This document shows, piece after piece, positions 8,535 to 15,854 of a stretch of 64,000 bases of DNA (the first letter of the stretch is position 1; each line of letters starts with the position of its first letter). A program made the translations under genes and the position numbers. Below the pieces are notes generated by a model. That model had not been told where the DNA came from, did not search any database, and was given only the letters and a program-made list of their open reading frames with translations. The DNA comes from Rhizobium sp. WYCCWR10014 (lineage in GTDB: Bacteria > Pseudomonadota > Alphaproteobacteria > Rhizobiales > Rhizobiaceae): assembly GCF_001657485.1 (NCBI RefSeq), contig NZ_LXFU01000024.1:1-64000 (forward strand), written 5' to 3'.

Positions 8535-10745
8535 TCACTCGCGATGTGGCAACCGGTCGAGCAATTTCTCCAGTGTGATCGGATATTGCCGCACCCGCAC
8601 GCCTGTTGCGTTGTAGACCGCATTTGCGACGGCCGGCGCGACACCAGTCAGTCCCAGTTCCCCGACGCCTTTCGCTTTCACCGGCGATATCGCTGGATCT
8701 ACTTCGTCGAGGAACACGGCTTCGAGATGAGGGATGTCGGCGTGGACCGGAACCTCGTAGCCGGCGAGATCGTGATTGACGAAGAAGCCGGATCTCTTAT
8801 CGACCACCATCTCTTCCATCAGAGCCGCCCCGATCCCCATCGTCATCCCGCCGATCACCTGGCTGCGCGCGGTCTTGGGGTTGAGGATGCGGCCGGCGGC
8901 GCATACTGCGAGCATGCGGCGAACGCGGATTTCGCCGGTATAGACGTCGACGCCGACCTCGGAAAAATGCGCCCCGAAGGTCTGGATCGCCAAGCGCTTC
9001 GCCATATCGCCGAATTCCATGATGTCTTCGGCGACGAGATCGCCATCGGCGGCAGCGCTGGCGAGCAGCGCCCTTCGATTTCCGGACCGAACCTCACCGC
9101 CAATGAACTCTGCCTGTGCGGTGTTGAAGCCCAGACGCTGGGCGACCACCGACCGCAGCTTCGTGCAGGCAGCATAGACGCCTGCGGTGACGGAAGGTGC
9201 GCCCTGCTGTCCTCCAGATCCCGGTGTCTCCGGAAAGCTCGAATCCCCGAGCTTTGCCACCACGCGCTCGATCGGCAGCCCCATCATCTCGGCCGCCGTC
9301 TGCTGCACGATCGTATAGCTGCCGGTGCCAAGGTCCGTCATGTCGGTCTCGACCGTTAGCATGCCCTGGCGATCGAGACGAACCCGCGCTCCGGCCTTTG
9401 AAATCGGTGCCCCGCGGATCGCACCCGCCATGCCCATGCCGATCAACCAGTCGCCATCGCGGACTTGACCCGTCCCCGTTTTCCGCATGCTCCACCCGAA
9501 GCGTTTGGCGCCAGTGCGCAGGCATTCGACGAAGGGACGCGAGGAAAAAGGCCGATCGGCATTTTCTGGATCGACCTGGGTATCGTTCAGGACGCGGAAC
9601 TCGACCGGATCCATGCCGAGCTTCTCGGCCATCTCGTCCATGGCGATCTCGAGCGCCATCAAACCGGGTGCCTCTCCCGGCGCACGCATGGCATTACCCT
9701 CGGCCAGGTCGAGCGTCGCCAGCCGGACAGCTGTCATCCTGTTCGCTCCCGCGTAGAGCGACCGTGTCGAAAGGGTGGTCGGCTCGGTGCGGCCGCCGGC
9801 GAGATTGCCCGACCAGCTCTCATGACCGACCGCCGTCAGCCTGCCGTCGCGCGTGGCGCCGAGCCGGATTCGTTGGATCGTCTTCGGCCGATGGATCGTA
9901 TTGTTGAACATTATCGGACGTTGAAGCGCGATCTTCACCGGTCGCCGCACCATTCGCGCGGCAACGGCCGCCAGCACGAGATCTGACTGCACCGTGCCCT
10001 TGCCGCCGAAGCCGCCGCCGATGAAGGGTGAGATCAGCCGAACGTTTTCGCGCGGAATGCCGAGAATGAGTCCGAGATCGCGGGTTCCCCAATTCATCTG
10101 CTGGATTGAGGTCCAGCACGTCACCCGATCGCCATCCCAGGTCGCGATCGTCGCATGCGGCTCCATCATTGCATGCGCCTGGTCGGGAACAGTATAGGTC
10201 TCGTCAACTTTCACCTCCGCGGCTGCGAAAGCCTGGTCGAAGTCTCCGACCTGCGTCTCGGTCGGTCCACCAAACTCCATCTGCGGTGCAACCGGCGCGC
10301 TGTCCAGTTGCTCGGCGAGATCGAATCGGCCCGGGCTGCGCGCATAGTCGACGCGGATCAGCGAGGAAGCCGCGCGTGCCTGTTCGAAGGTTTCGGCCAC
10401 CACGACTGCAACAGGCTGATGGTAGTGATCGACATCAGGGGCAGCCAACATGCGCTGGACATAAAATTTTCCGACACCAAGCGGACCGGCATTGCGGTGA
10501 GTAATGACGGCCAGCACGCCCGGTGCGGCCTCGGCGCGCCGGGTGTCGATCGATGAAATCCGGCCCTTGGCAATTGCCGCGCCAAGGATATAGCCGTAGG
10601 CAGCGTTTGGTGCGACGTTGTGATATTCGTAGGCGTAAGTCGCCGTCCCAGTCGTCTTGAGCTCTGCCTCGAAGCGGTTGTGAGGCTGGCCGAGGACGGT
10701 CATCCGGTCTATCGGGTTCGGTCCTGCAGGTGTGTCGAACTTCAT
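8535..10745 (-). CDS. Molybdopterin-binding aldehyde oxidoreductase large subunit (PaoC/YagR-like)
   Basis: A 736-residue molybdenum-cofactor subunit of the xanthine dehydrogenase family. Family marks include IGGGFGGKGTVQSDL (~245), EGNAMRAPGEAPGLMALE (~350), GGQQGAPSVTAGVYAA and the catalytic-glutamate region KGVGELGLTGVAPAVANAVY near the C-terminus. There is no Tat signal, as expected of PaoC, which travels with its partner. In E. coli PaoABC, iron-sulfur and FAD subunits precede this gene; here only a 34-codon tail of the FAD subunit remains upstream (10742-10846) and no iron-sulfur gene is adjacent. The enzyme is therefore an orphan: it either borrows subunits or is inactive. The reading frame itself is intact. 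Confidence 0.88.
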   Translation of the reverse strand: MKFDTPAGPNPIDRMTVLGQPHNRFEAELKTTGTATYAYEYHNVAPNAAYGYILGAAIAKGRISSIDTRRAEAAPGVLAVITHRNAGPLGVGKFYVQRMLAAPDVDHYHQPVAVVVAETFEQARAASSLIRVDYARSPGRFDLAEQLDSAPVAPQMEFGGPTETQVGDFDQAFAAAEVKVDETYTVPDQAHAMMEPHATIATWDGDRVTCWTSIQQMNWGTRDLGLILGIPRENVRLISPFIGGGFGGKGTVQSDLVLAAVAARMVRRPVKIALQRPIMFNNTIHRPKTIQRIRLGATRDGRLTAVGHESWSGNLAGGRTEPTTLSTRSLYAGANRMTAVRLATLDLAEGNAMRAPGEAPGLMALEIAMDEMAEKLGMDPVEFRVLNDTQVDPENADRPFSSRPFVECLRTGAKRFGWSMRKTGTGQVRDGDWLIGMGMAGAIRGAPISKAGARVRLDRQGMLTVETDMTDLGTGSYTIVQQTAAEMMGLPIERVVAKLGDSSFPETPGSGGQQGAPSVTAGVYAACTKLRSVVAQRLGFNTAQAEFIGGEVRSGNRRALLASAAADGDLVAEDIMEFGDMAKRLAIQTFGAHFSEVGVDVYTGEIRVRRMLAVCAAGRILNPKTARSQVIGGMTMGIGAALMEEMVVDKRSGFFVNHDLAGYEVPVHADIPHLEAVFLDEVDPAISPVKAKGVGELGLTGVAPAVANAVYNATGVRVRQYPITLEKLLDRLPHRE

Positions 10746-10846
10746 GGATCAGCCCTCGCTTGCGCTATCACGTCGCTGAGCGTCCGCTCCACCAACAACA
10801 GCTTGAACGGGTTCTTGGCTGGCGGCTCCGCGCCTTCAGTAGTCCG
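10742..10846 (-). pseudogene. C-terminal remnant of a PaoB/YagS-like FAD-binding subunit
   Basis: Immediately before the large-subunit gene, overlapping its start as ATGA, 34 codons read RTTEGAEPPAKNPFKLLLVE and then RTLSDVIAQARADP before a stop. The N-x-F-K-x4-V/A-x-R-T-L pattern is the usual C-terminal end of the FAD-binding (medium) subunit of aldehyde oxidoreductases, and the stop/start overlap is what an intact operon would show. An in-frame stop lies just upstream at 10847-10849 and nothing of the family is visible beyond it. The rest of the gene and the iron-sulfur gene were apparently deleted. Confidence 0.7.
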
Positions 10847-10999
10847 TCAGCCGGTATAGTCGATGCTGGGACTCGTGCTCAGGGGCGAAGCAGTGGATCG
10901 CTCACGTGAGTAAATGGGTCACGCATCGGAAAGGATTAGCGGCTGTAAATTGCAAGACCTTATGAGTCTGCCTCACGAAACGGGAGCTTCCTGCCGAGA

Positions 11000-11983
11000 T
11001 CAGGAGAGCAAGCGGCCTGCGGTGAGGCGCTCCCAGTTCGCATGCGCGAACTTCGCCTTGTCGGCGGCGTCGAGCTCCAGATCTTCGACAAATCGCCGCG
11101 CATCGCCTCCGGGGCGATACTGGTATGGGTAGTCTGTCGAGAACAGGATGCGGTCCACGCCGACGGTATCGATCGCCTGCCGCAAATAGGCGGGGCTGAA
11201 CATGCCGCTGGCCGTCAGATAGAGATTGTTGCGGACATAGTCGAGGAATGGCCGCTGGAGTTTGGACACCCGATCCAGCATGACGAGCCGCTCGAGATAA
11301 AACAGCACCAGCTCACCCCAGTGTCCGAGGATGACCTGGAGGTTCGGGTGACGGTCAAAGACGCCGCCCAGGATCAGACGCACGAACTGGATGCCTGCCT
11401 CGAAATGCCATCCGAGGGCAAACGTGGACAGGGCGAGATCGATGGGAGCGCCGAAGCCCGCATAATAGGTGTCGCGAATGCTCGTCTGCGGGATCTGCGG
11501 GTGAATCAGAAGTGGGACATTGAGCTCCGCTGCGCTGGCGAATGTCGGCGCGAAGATCACATGATCGAGATTCTTGTCGCCGACCCGGCCGAACAGAACG
11601 GCACCTTTGCAGCCGAGTTCCTCGACGGCTCGCCGCAGCTCCCGCGCCGCCTCGTCCGGTTGCGCAAAGGAGAGAGCCGCCATCGCCTGGAAGCGGGAGG
11701 GATGAGCCGAAACAGCGCCGGCCAGAATGTCGTTGGCGCGACGAGCGAGTTCGACGCCGTGACGGCCGAGATTGTTGAGACCCGGGGTCGTCAACGAGAG
11801 AACCTGCACATCGACGCCGGTCTCGTCCATCAGAGCCAGCCGCTGCTCTCCAACATCCGCCAGCCGTTCGCCGAGCAGACCCGGATTGAGCCCAAGCGTC
11901 CCATCGTCGGCGCCGGGGATCGTGTTCCACCCATGCTTCACCTCATCGGGCAGGACATGCTCTTCGATTGCGATGATCTTCAT
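11000..11983 (-). CDS. Amidohydrolase-2 family protein (ACMSD / resorcylate decarboxylase-like)
   Basis: A 327-residue metal-dependent hydrolase or decarboxylase of the amidohydrolase-2 family. It opens MKIIAIEEHVLPDEV, with EEH in place of the usual H-x-H, as in gamma-resorcylate decarboxylase relatives. Later ligand regions are visible: LLIHPQIP (~155), ILGHWGELVLFYLERL (~218) and the C-terminal FSTDYPYQYRPGG (~286) with the catalytic Asp. A substrate is likely to be an aromatic acid or a ring-cleavage product, but this is inference. It lies 16 bases downstream of the DJ-1/PfpI gene on the same strand. A decayed partial copy of its 3' end lies at 27174-27250. Confidence 0.82.
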   Translation of the reverse strand: MKIIAIEEHVLPDEVKHGWNTIPGADDGTLGLNPGLLGERLADVGEQRLALMDETGVDVQVLSLTTPGLNNLGRHGVELARRANDILAGAVSAHPSRFQAMAALSFAQPDEAARELRRAVEELGCKGAVLFGRVGDKNLDHVIFAPTFASAAELNVPLLIHPQIPQTSIRDTYYAGFGAPIDLALSTFALGWHFEAGIQFVRLILGGVFDRHPNLQVILGHWGELVLFYLERLVMLDRVSKLQRPFLDYVRNNLYLTASGMFSPAYLRQAIDTVGVDRILFSTDYPYQYRPGGDARRFVEDLELDAADKAKFAHANWERLTAGRLLS

Positions 11984-11999
11984 TGGTGAATTCCTTCGG

Positions 12000-12689
12000 T
12001 CAGGACTTCTGGGTGAGTTGATCGACGATCGCCTGGCCGACGCCGTGTGCGGAAGCCGGGTTCTGGCCTGTGATCAGACGGCCATCGACCACCACCTTCT
12101 CCGTCCAGTTCGGCGCCGGCTGATGCAGCGCGCCTCGCTCCTTGAGGGTCGTTGCCAGCAGATAGGGCACGACCTCAGTGTACTTGACCTCCGCCTCTTC
12201 CTCGTCCGTGAAGGCGGCGAGCTTCTTGCCCGCGACCAAATGGTTGCCGTCCGAGAGCGTTGCGTTCACCAATGCAGCGGGGCCGTGGCAGACCGCCGAG
12301 ACGATGCCGCCGGTTTCGTAGATATCGCGGATCACGCGTTGCACAGCCGGGCTGTCGGCAAAATCCCACATCGTGCCATGACCGCCGGCGAAGAACACCG
12401 CTGAGTAGCGGGAGGGATCGAGTTCGTCGAGGATGAGCGAGTGGGCGAGCGCATCGCGGAACTCGCGGTCCCTCCAGAAGCGGGCGTTGACCGGATCAGT
12501 GAGGTCGAAGAAGTCGATCGGCGGATGGCCACCCCGGATCGAGGCGATCTCGGTCGGGATGCCGGCCGCGCGGAAAACGTCGAGCGGATGCGTGAGTTCG
12601 ACCATCGCAAAGCCGGTGGGCTCGCCGGTGTCGCCCCTGATCGGATGGCTGGTGACCACGCAAAGGATGGGCTTGATGTTATTTGCCAT
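12000..12689 (-). CDS. DJ-1/PfpI family protein (Hsp31-like type 1 glutamine amidotransferase fold)
   Basis: A 229-residue single-domain protein. The nucleophile elbow AVCHGPAALVN (Cys ~140) and the loop FFAGGHGTMWDF (~105) are those of the Hsp31/YajL branch, whose members act as glyoxalase-III-like deglycases or chaperones. GMVE-like and PIDFFDLTDPVNARFW regions fit the larger cap found in this branch. It is transcribed with the amidohydrolase 16 bases downstream. Its own upstream neighbour is a decayed alcohol dehydrogenase tail and a small dimeric-barrel protein. A role in carbonyl stress is plausible from the family, not shown here. Confidence 0.88.
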   Translation of the reverse strand: MANNIKPILCVVTSHPIRGDTGEPTGFAMVELTHPLDVFRAAGIPTEIASIRGGHPPIDFFDLTDPVNARFWRDREFRDALAHSLILDELDPSRYSAVFFAGGHGTMWDFADSPAVQRVIRDIYETGGIVSAVCHGPAALVNATLSDGNHLVAGKKLAAFTDEEEAEVKYTEVVPYLLATTLKERGALHQPAPNWTEKVVVDGRLITGQNPASAHGVGQAIVDQLTQKS

Positions 12690-12701
12690 TGTCTTGGCTC
12701 C

Positions 12702-12790
12702 TCAGGAATTGAGCGAGGCCATGTCGATGACGACGCGAACTTCATATCGCTCTTCAACATGCGCTCGTAGGCTCTGCTGCGCCGGCCGAA
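12702..12790 (-). pseudogene. Frameshifted C-terminal remnant of a zinc alcohol dehydrogenase
   Basis: Between the DJ-1 gene and the small barrel gene, one frame reads AYERMLKSD and a second frame picks up directly with RVVIDMASLNS and a stop. Together they give the usual C-terminal end of NAD(P)-dependent zinc alcohol dehydrogenases (pattern AYERML..D.R.RFVIDM). The frame change falls near 12742. No upstream part of such a gene is visible, so only the last ~30 codons survive. Confidence 0.55.
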
Positions 12791-12838
12791 ATTCGCGATC
12801 GGGCGCAAAGTGTTCCGTTGTATCGTGGACAAGGAATC

Positions 12839-13138
12839 TCAGGCGTTGCCGGGCGCAAACAGCGCTTCCCAATTGAGGAAGGGGCCAAGCGGGATGACCT
12901 CCCAGTCGAGAAGCCCGGCCTTGGCCAGCGGGAATTCGCTCAGGGCCTGCTTGGCGGTTTCGACCGACTCGCATTCGGCGATGATGGCGACACCCGGACG
13001 GTCCTGGCGGAAATAGATGTCGCGGATGATTCCGCCCTTGTACATCTGCCAGGCGTGTCGGGCTTCATCCGACATATGCGGCTGGTATTTTTCCAGACTG
13101 GCGCCGGGCTGGGGAATATCGAGGCAAAGCAGTTTCAT
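12839..13138 (-). CDS. Small dimeric alpha/beta-barrel protein (muconolactone isomerase/YciI-like)
   Basis: A 99-residue protein starting MKLLCLDIPQPGASLEKYQP. Its mix of one long helix (HAWQMYKGGIIRDIYF) and strands (GVAIIAECESVETAKQALSE, GLLDWEVIPLGPF) resembles the ferredoxin-like dimeric alpha/beta-barrel superfamily, which includes muconolactone isomerase and YciI. The phrase DRPGVAIIAECES is typical of superfamily members annotated only as hypothetical. It heads the minus-strand group with the DJ-1 and amidohydrolase genes, and the LysR gene is divergent 330 bases away. Function unknown; a role in the same aromatic or carbonyl pathway is inference. Confidence 0.72.
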   Translation of the reverse strand: MKLLCLDIPQPGASLEKYQPHMSDEARHAWQMYKGGIIRDIYFRQDRPGVAIIAECESVETAKQALSEFPLAKAGLLDWEVIPLGPFLNWEALFAPGNA

Positions 13139-13468
13139 GGCAGGATTCCTTGGTTGAGAAAGATGGATCAGGCGGGTTGGAACCGGCGCACGGTCCCGGC
13201 CACGCGGACGGCCGAGGTAGCCTGCCGTCCGGAGATCGCTTCCGGCAGGCGCGACATCCGGCGCCTGGTCAGTCTTCGATTGGGTTATGACACCAAACCA
13301 GCTTCCGAGCCGGTTGAGGTCGTCTGTGCTGCCGTGGTTGCCAGGAAATATCGTTTGCTTGGCCGGCGTTATATCGTAGAATGCAGTTGGCGATTAGAAG
13401 TTATTTTTCTCTTCTTTGGTTCCTGGGGTTCTTCAATCGCAGGACCGTTCTTCGCGAGGATCCGCTCG
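13139..13468. promoter_or_regulatory. Divergent intergenic region, small barrel gene / LysR gene
   Basis: 330 bases between divergent starts. It contains an interrupted inverted repeat CTGCCG/CGGCAG around 13220-13250 and an AT-rich run at 13395-13425 close to the LysR start. A LysR-type operator is expected here, but I cannot single out one T-N11-A box with confidence. Confidence 0.4.
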
Positions 13469-14374
13469 GTGCGAGACAGGTTTGATGGAGTGCAAGTTTT
13501 TGTCGAGGCGGTCGAGACGGGCGGCTTTGCCAAAGCGGCCGAACGATTGTCGTTGACGCGCTCCGCAGTCGGTAAGGCCATCGCGCGTCTCGAAGTGCGC
13601 CTGGGCGTCCGGCTATTTCACAGGACCACGCGGACGCAGAGCCTGACCGAGGATGGTCAGCAATATTACGAGCGGTGTGTGCGTGCGATCGAGGAACTGC
13701 GCGCAGGCGAATCTCTCCTGGAATCCGGCCGGCGTGAGGTCGTCGGCAAGTTGCGCGTGTCGCTGCCCGTCTTGTTTGGCCGCTACTGCGCCGCACCCAT
13801 CTTGCGTGCCTATGCGCGCCAGCACGAGAGGCTCGAACTCGAACTCAGCTTCAGTGACCGCCAGATCGATTTGATCGCCGACGGCTTCGATTTGGCGGTG
13901 CGCAATGGCGTTCTAGGCAAAGGAACCGCGCTCCACGCCCGGCGGCTGGTCAGCCCACGCAAGGCGCTCTGCGCCTCTCCAGCCTATCTTGCCGCACGAG
14001 GGGAGCCACATTCTCTGGCGGATCTGCCAGAGCATGACACGCTCGTATACTGGCGCAACGATTATGGCTTGACCTGGCAGCTTCCCGATGCGACCGGTGC
14101 TCTCATCGACCTGTCGGTCACTTCAAGACTGCGCTTTGACGATCTCGAAGTGATCGCCGATGCCGCCGTCGATGGCATGGGCCTGGCTTGGCTTCCCTAC
14201 TGGCTGATCCATGACCGCGTGCAGGCGGGCGAACTGATCGAACTCTGGACCGATCGACCGAGGGCGGCGATGGAATGCTACGCCGTCTGGCCAACCACGC
14301 AGTATCTGCCGTTGCGGTCGCGACTGGCGATCGATGCGCTCGCCACCGAATTGCCGAAGCGTTTCGACCTTTGA
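13469..14374 (+). CDS. LysR-family transcriptional regulator
   Basis: A 301-residue regulator. The winged helix-turn-helix occupies residues ~3-62 (FVEAVETGGFAKAAERLSLT, RSAVGKAIARLEVRLGVRLF, HRTTRTQSLTEDG) and the effector domain follows (GKLRVSLPVLFGRYCAAPIL). I chose the GTG at 13469 because it puts the helix-turn-helix at the N-terminus; the frame stays open upstream to 12818 but with unlike sequence. The C-terminal ending IDALATELPKRFDL is duplicated as a scrap at 19612-19675. It most likely controls the divergent minus-strand group ending at 11000. Confidence 0.9.
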   Translation: MRDRFDGVQVFVEAVETGGFAKAAERLSLTRSAVGKAIARLEVRLGVRLFHRTTRTQSLTEDGQQYYERCVRAIEELRAGESLLESGRREVVGKLRVSLPVLFGRYCAAPILRAYARQHERLELELSFSDRQIDLIADGFDLAVRNGVLGKGTALHARRLVSPRKALCASPAYLAARGEPHSLADLPEHDTLVYWRNDYGLTWQLPDATGALIDLSVTSRLRFDDLEVIADAAVDGMGLAWLPYWLIHDRVQAGELIELWTDRPRAAMECYAVWPTTQYLPLRSRLAIDALATELPKRFDL

Positions 14375-14473
14375 AGCCGAGCCATATGCTGTAGAGGCCT
14401 TTTATTCAGGTACCTTGAAGGTTCGCTTCGGTGCTGGCTCATCCAACTCTAGCCTTTCCGAAGCCTCAGGTGC

Positions 14474-15421
14474 TTAACGCCCCGTCCCTAAGTCAGCGGT
14501 TTGCGCGATTTGCTCCCTGCCATGGCAGAACTGCCGAGGCGTGTAGCCCATGATGCGCTTGAATGCCGTACGGAACGCACTTTCCGATTCGTACCCCACG
14601 GCAATTGCGATCATTGCGATGGAATCGCCGGAGTTCTCGAGTTTGTCAGTCGCCAAAAGCATGCGCCAGCGCACGAGATACTCCATTGGTGTTTCGCCCG
14701 CGATCTCTCTAAATCTCAGCGCGAATTTCGATCGTGACATGCCTGCGCGGTCGGCGAGTTCCTGCAGTGTCCAGCGAAATGCGGGATCGGCGTGCATGGC
14801 GTTGATCGCAGCGCCGATCTGTTTGTCCGCTAGCGCGACAAACCAGTTCGCGTCGCCGCTCGCACCTTCAGTCAGATGCACCCGCAAGGCCTGCACGAGC
14901 ATCATATGTGCGAGATGCTGCGCGATGAGAAGGCCGCCCGGTTGTCCTTCGTACATCTCCGCCATCATGCGCTCCATCGACCAGCGCAAGGCCGCCTGTT
15001 CGGATTCCTTGCGTATGCGTACGATCGGCGGCAGCATGCTCAAGAGAAATCCGGCATGCCTGCCGGCGACGGCGAAGCGACTGCCTGCCAGAAGCAGACC
15101 GCCGCCATCGTTTACCCGAACAACGCTCCCCAAACGCACCGACTGATAAATCGTTTTGGAATCAACCGGCGGGATTGCCAGATCGCTCGCCAGGCGGAAG
15201 GAGCGTCCGCTCGGCAATATCAAACAGTCTCCCTTTTCAAGACGTAATGGTTCAAGGACGCCCTCCATGGCGAGCCAGCATTCCCCGGAGACGACCGCAT
15301 AACACTTGATCGTGTCGGACTGGTTAGAGAATTGGACGGCCCATTCGCCGCCTGCATCGATACCGGACGAGAGATAGCTGCGTGGCTTTAGCAGCGAGAG
15401 CACTTCTGACAGTGGGTCCAT
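14474..15421 (-). CDS. AraC-family regulator with N-terminal cupin domain
   Basis: A 315-residue regulator. Residues ~10-190 form a cupin of the kind paired with AraC domains in proteobacteria (YAVVSGECWLAMEGV, LEKGDCLILPSGRSFRLASD). The last ~100 residues hold the two helix-turn-helix units: WTLQELADRAGMSRSKFALR and IAMIAIAVGYESESAFRTAF, then KRIMGYTPRQF. The start codon follows GGAGGGG. It lies downstream of the IorAB-type operon with a 433-base gap and converges with the LysR gene. Relatives often sit beside and control short-chain dehydrogenases or aldo/keto reductases; the target here is unknown. Confidence 0.9.
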   Translation of the reverse strand: MDPLSEVLSLLKPRSYLSSGIDAGGEWAVQFSNQSDTIKCYAVVSGECWLAMEGVLEPLRLEKGDCLILPSGRSFRLASDLAIPPVDSKTIYQSVRLGSVVRVNDGGGLLLAGSRFAVAGRHAGFLLSMLPPIVRIRKESEQAALRWSMERMMAEMYEGQPGGLLIAQHLAHMMLVQALRVHLTEGASGDANWFVALADKQIGAAINAMHADPAFRWTLQELADRAGMSRSKFALRFREIAGETPMEYLVRWRMLLATDKLENSGDSIAMIAIAVGYESESAFRTAFKRIMGYTPRQFCHGREQIAQTADLGTGR

Positions 15422-15854
15422 GGGCCCCCTCCGGATGAACGCGAAACAAGGAAGCTAACAACACAGATTGTGATTTCCCAATCACGTTGATGGCACCCGC
15501 GTCAGCTGGATCCGGAGCAATTTAATCTGGGAACGGAGCTGGTAAACGCACAACCGTAGCCGGCGATCTCCGCACATCCGGGGATGCCGGTTGAACGGAA
15601 AAACTTGATCAATGGCGATTCTCGAAAACGCGCTCCGCGCCAACCGCCATGGTGTTGGCTTTACACCGCCTACGACGAGCTCAGATCATGCCGGTCGAAC
15701 GGATTGCTTGCCGGTCGCGGAAGCTCCTCACGCGGAAAAACGAAGCGGCTCAATCGCTTTGCGACCGTATGCCTCTTCGTGTGGCGACTTTCGGGGCAGG
15801 GGAGGAAGACTTGCCAATTTGTGATCCTTTGTGATCGAGCACTCCAAGCTAAGA
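15422..15854. other. 433-base gap, no supported gene
   Basis: Several frames stay open for 60-90 codons on the plus strand (for example from 15584 and 15612), but none shows a recognisable domain, a good start signal or base-use evidence, and they overlap one another. I see nothing convincing. The AraC promoter must lie near 15430-15500, where AAATCACAATCTG-like AT-rich sequence occurs on the minus strand. Confidence 0.4.

Noticed and set aside
12818..13468. N-terminal extension of the LysR gene by 217 codons
   Set aside because: The extension overlaps the small barrel gene on the other strand and has no domain; starting at 13469 gives the standard LysR length.
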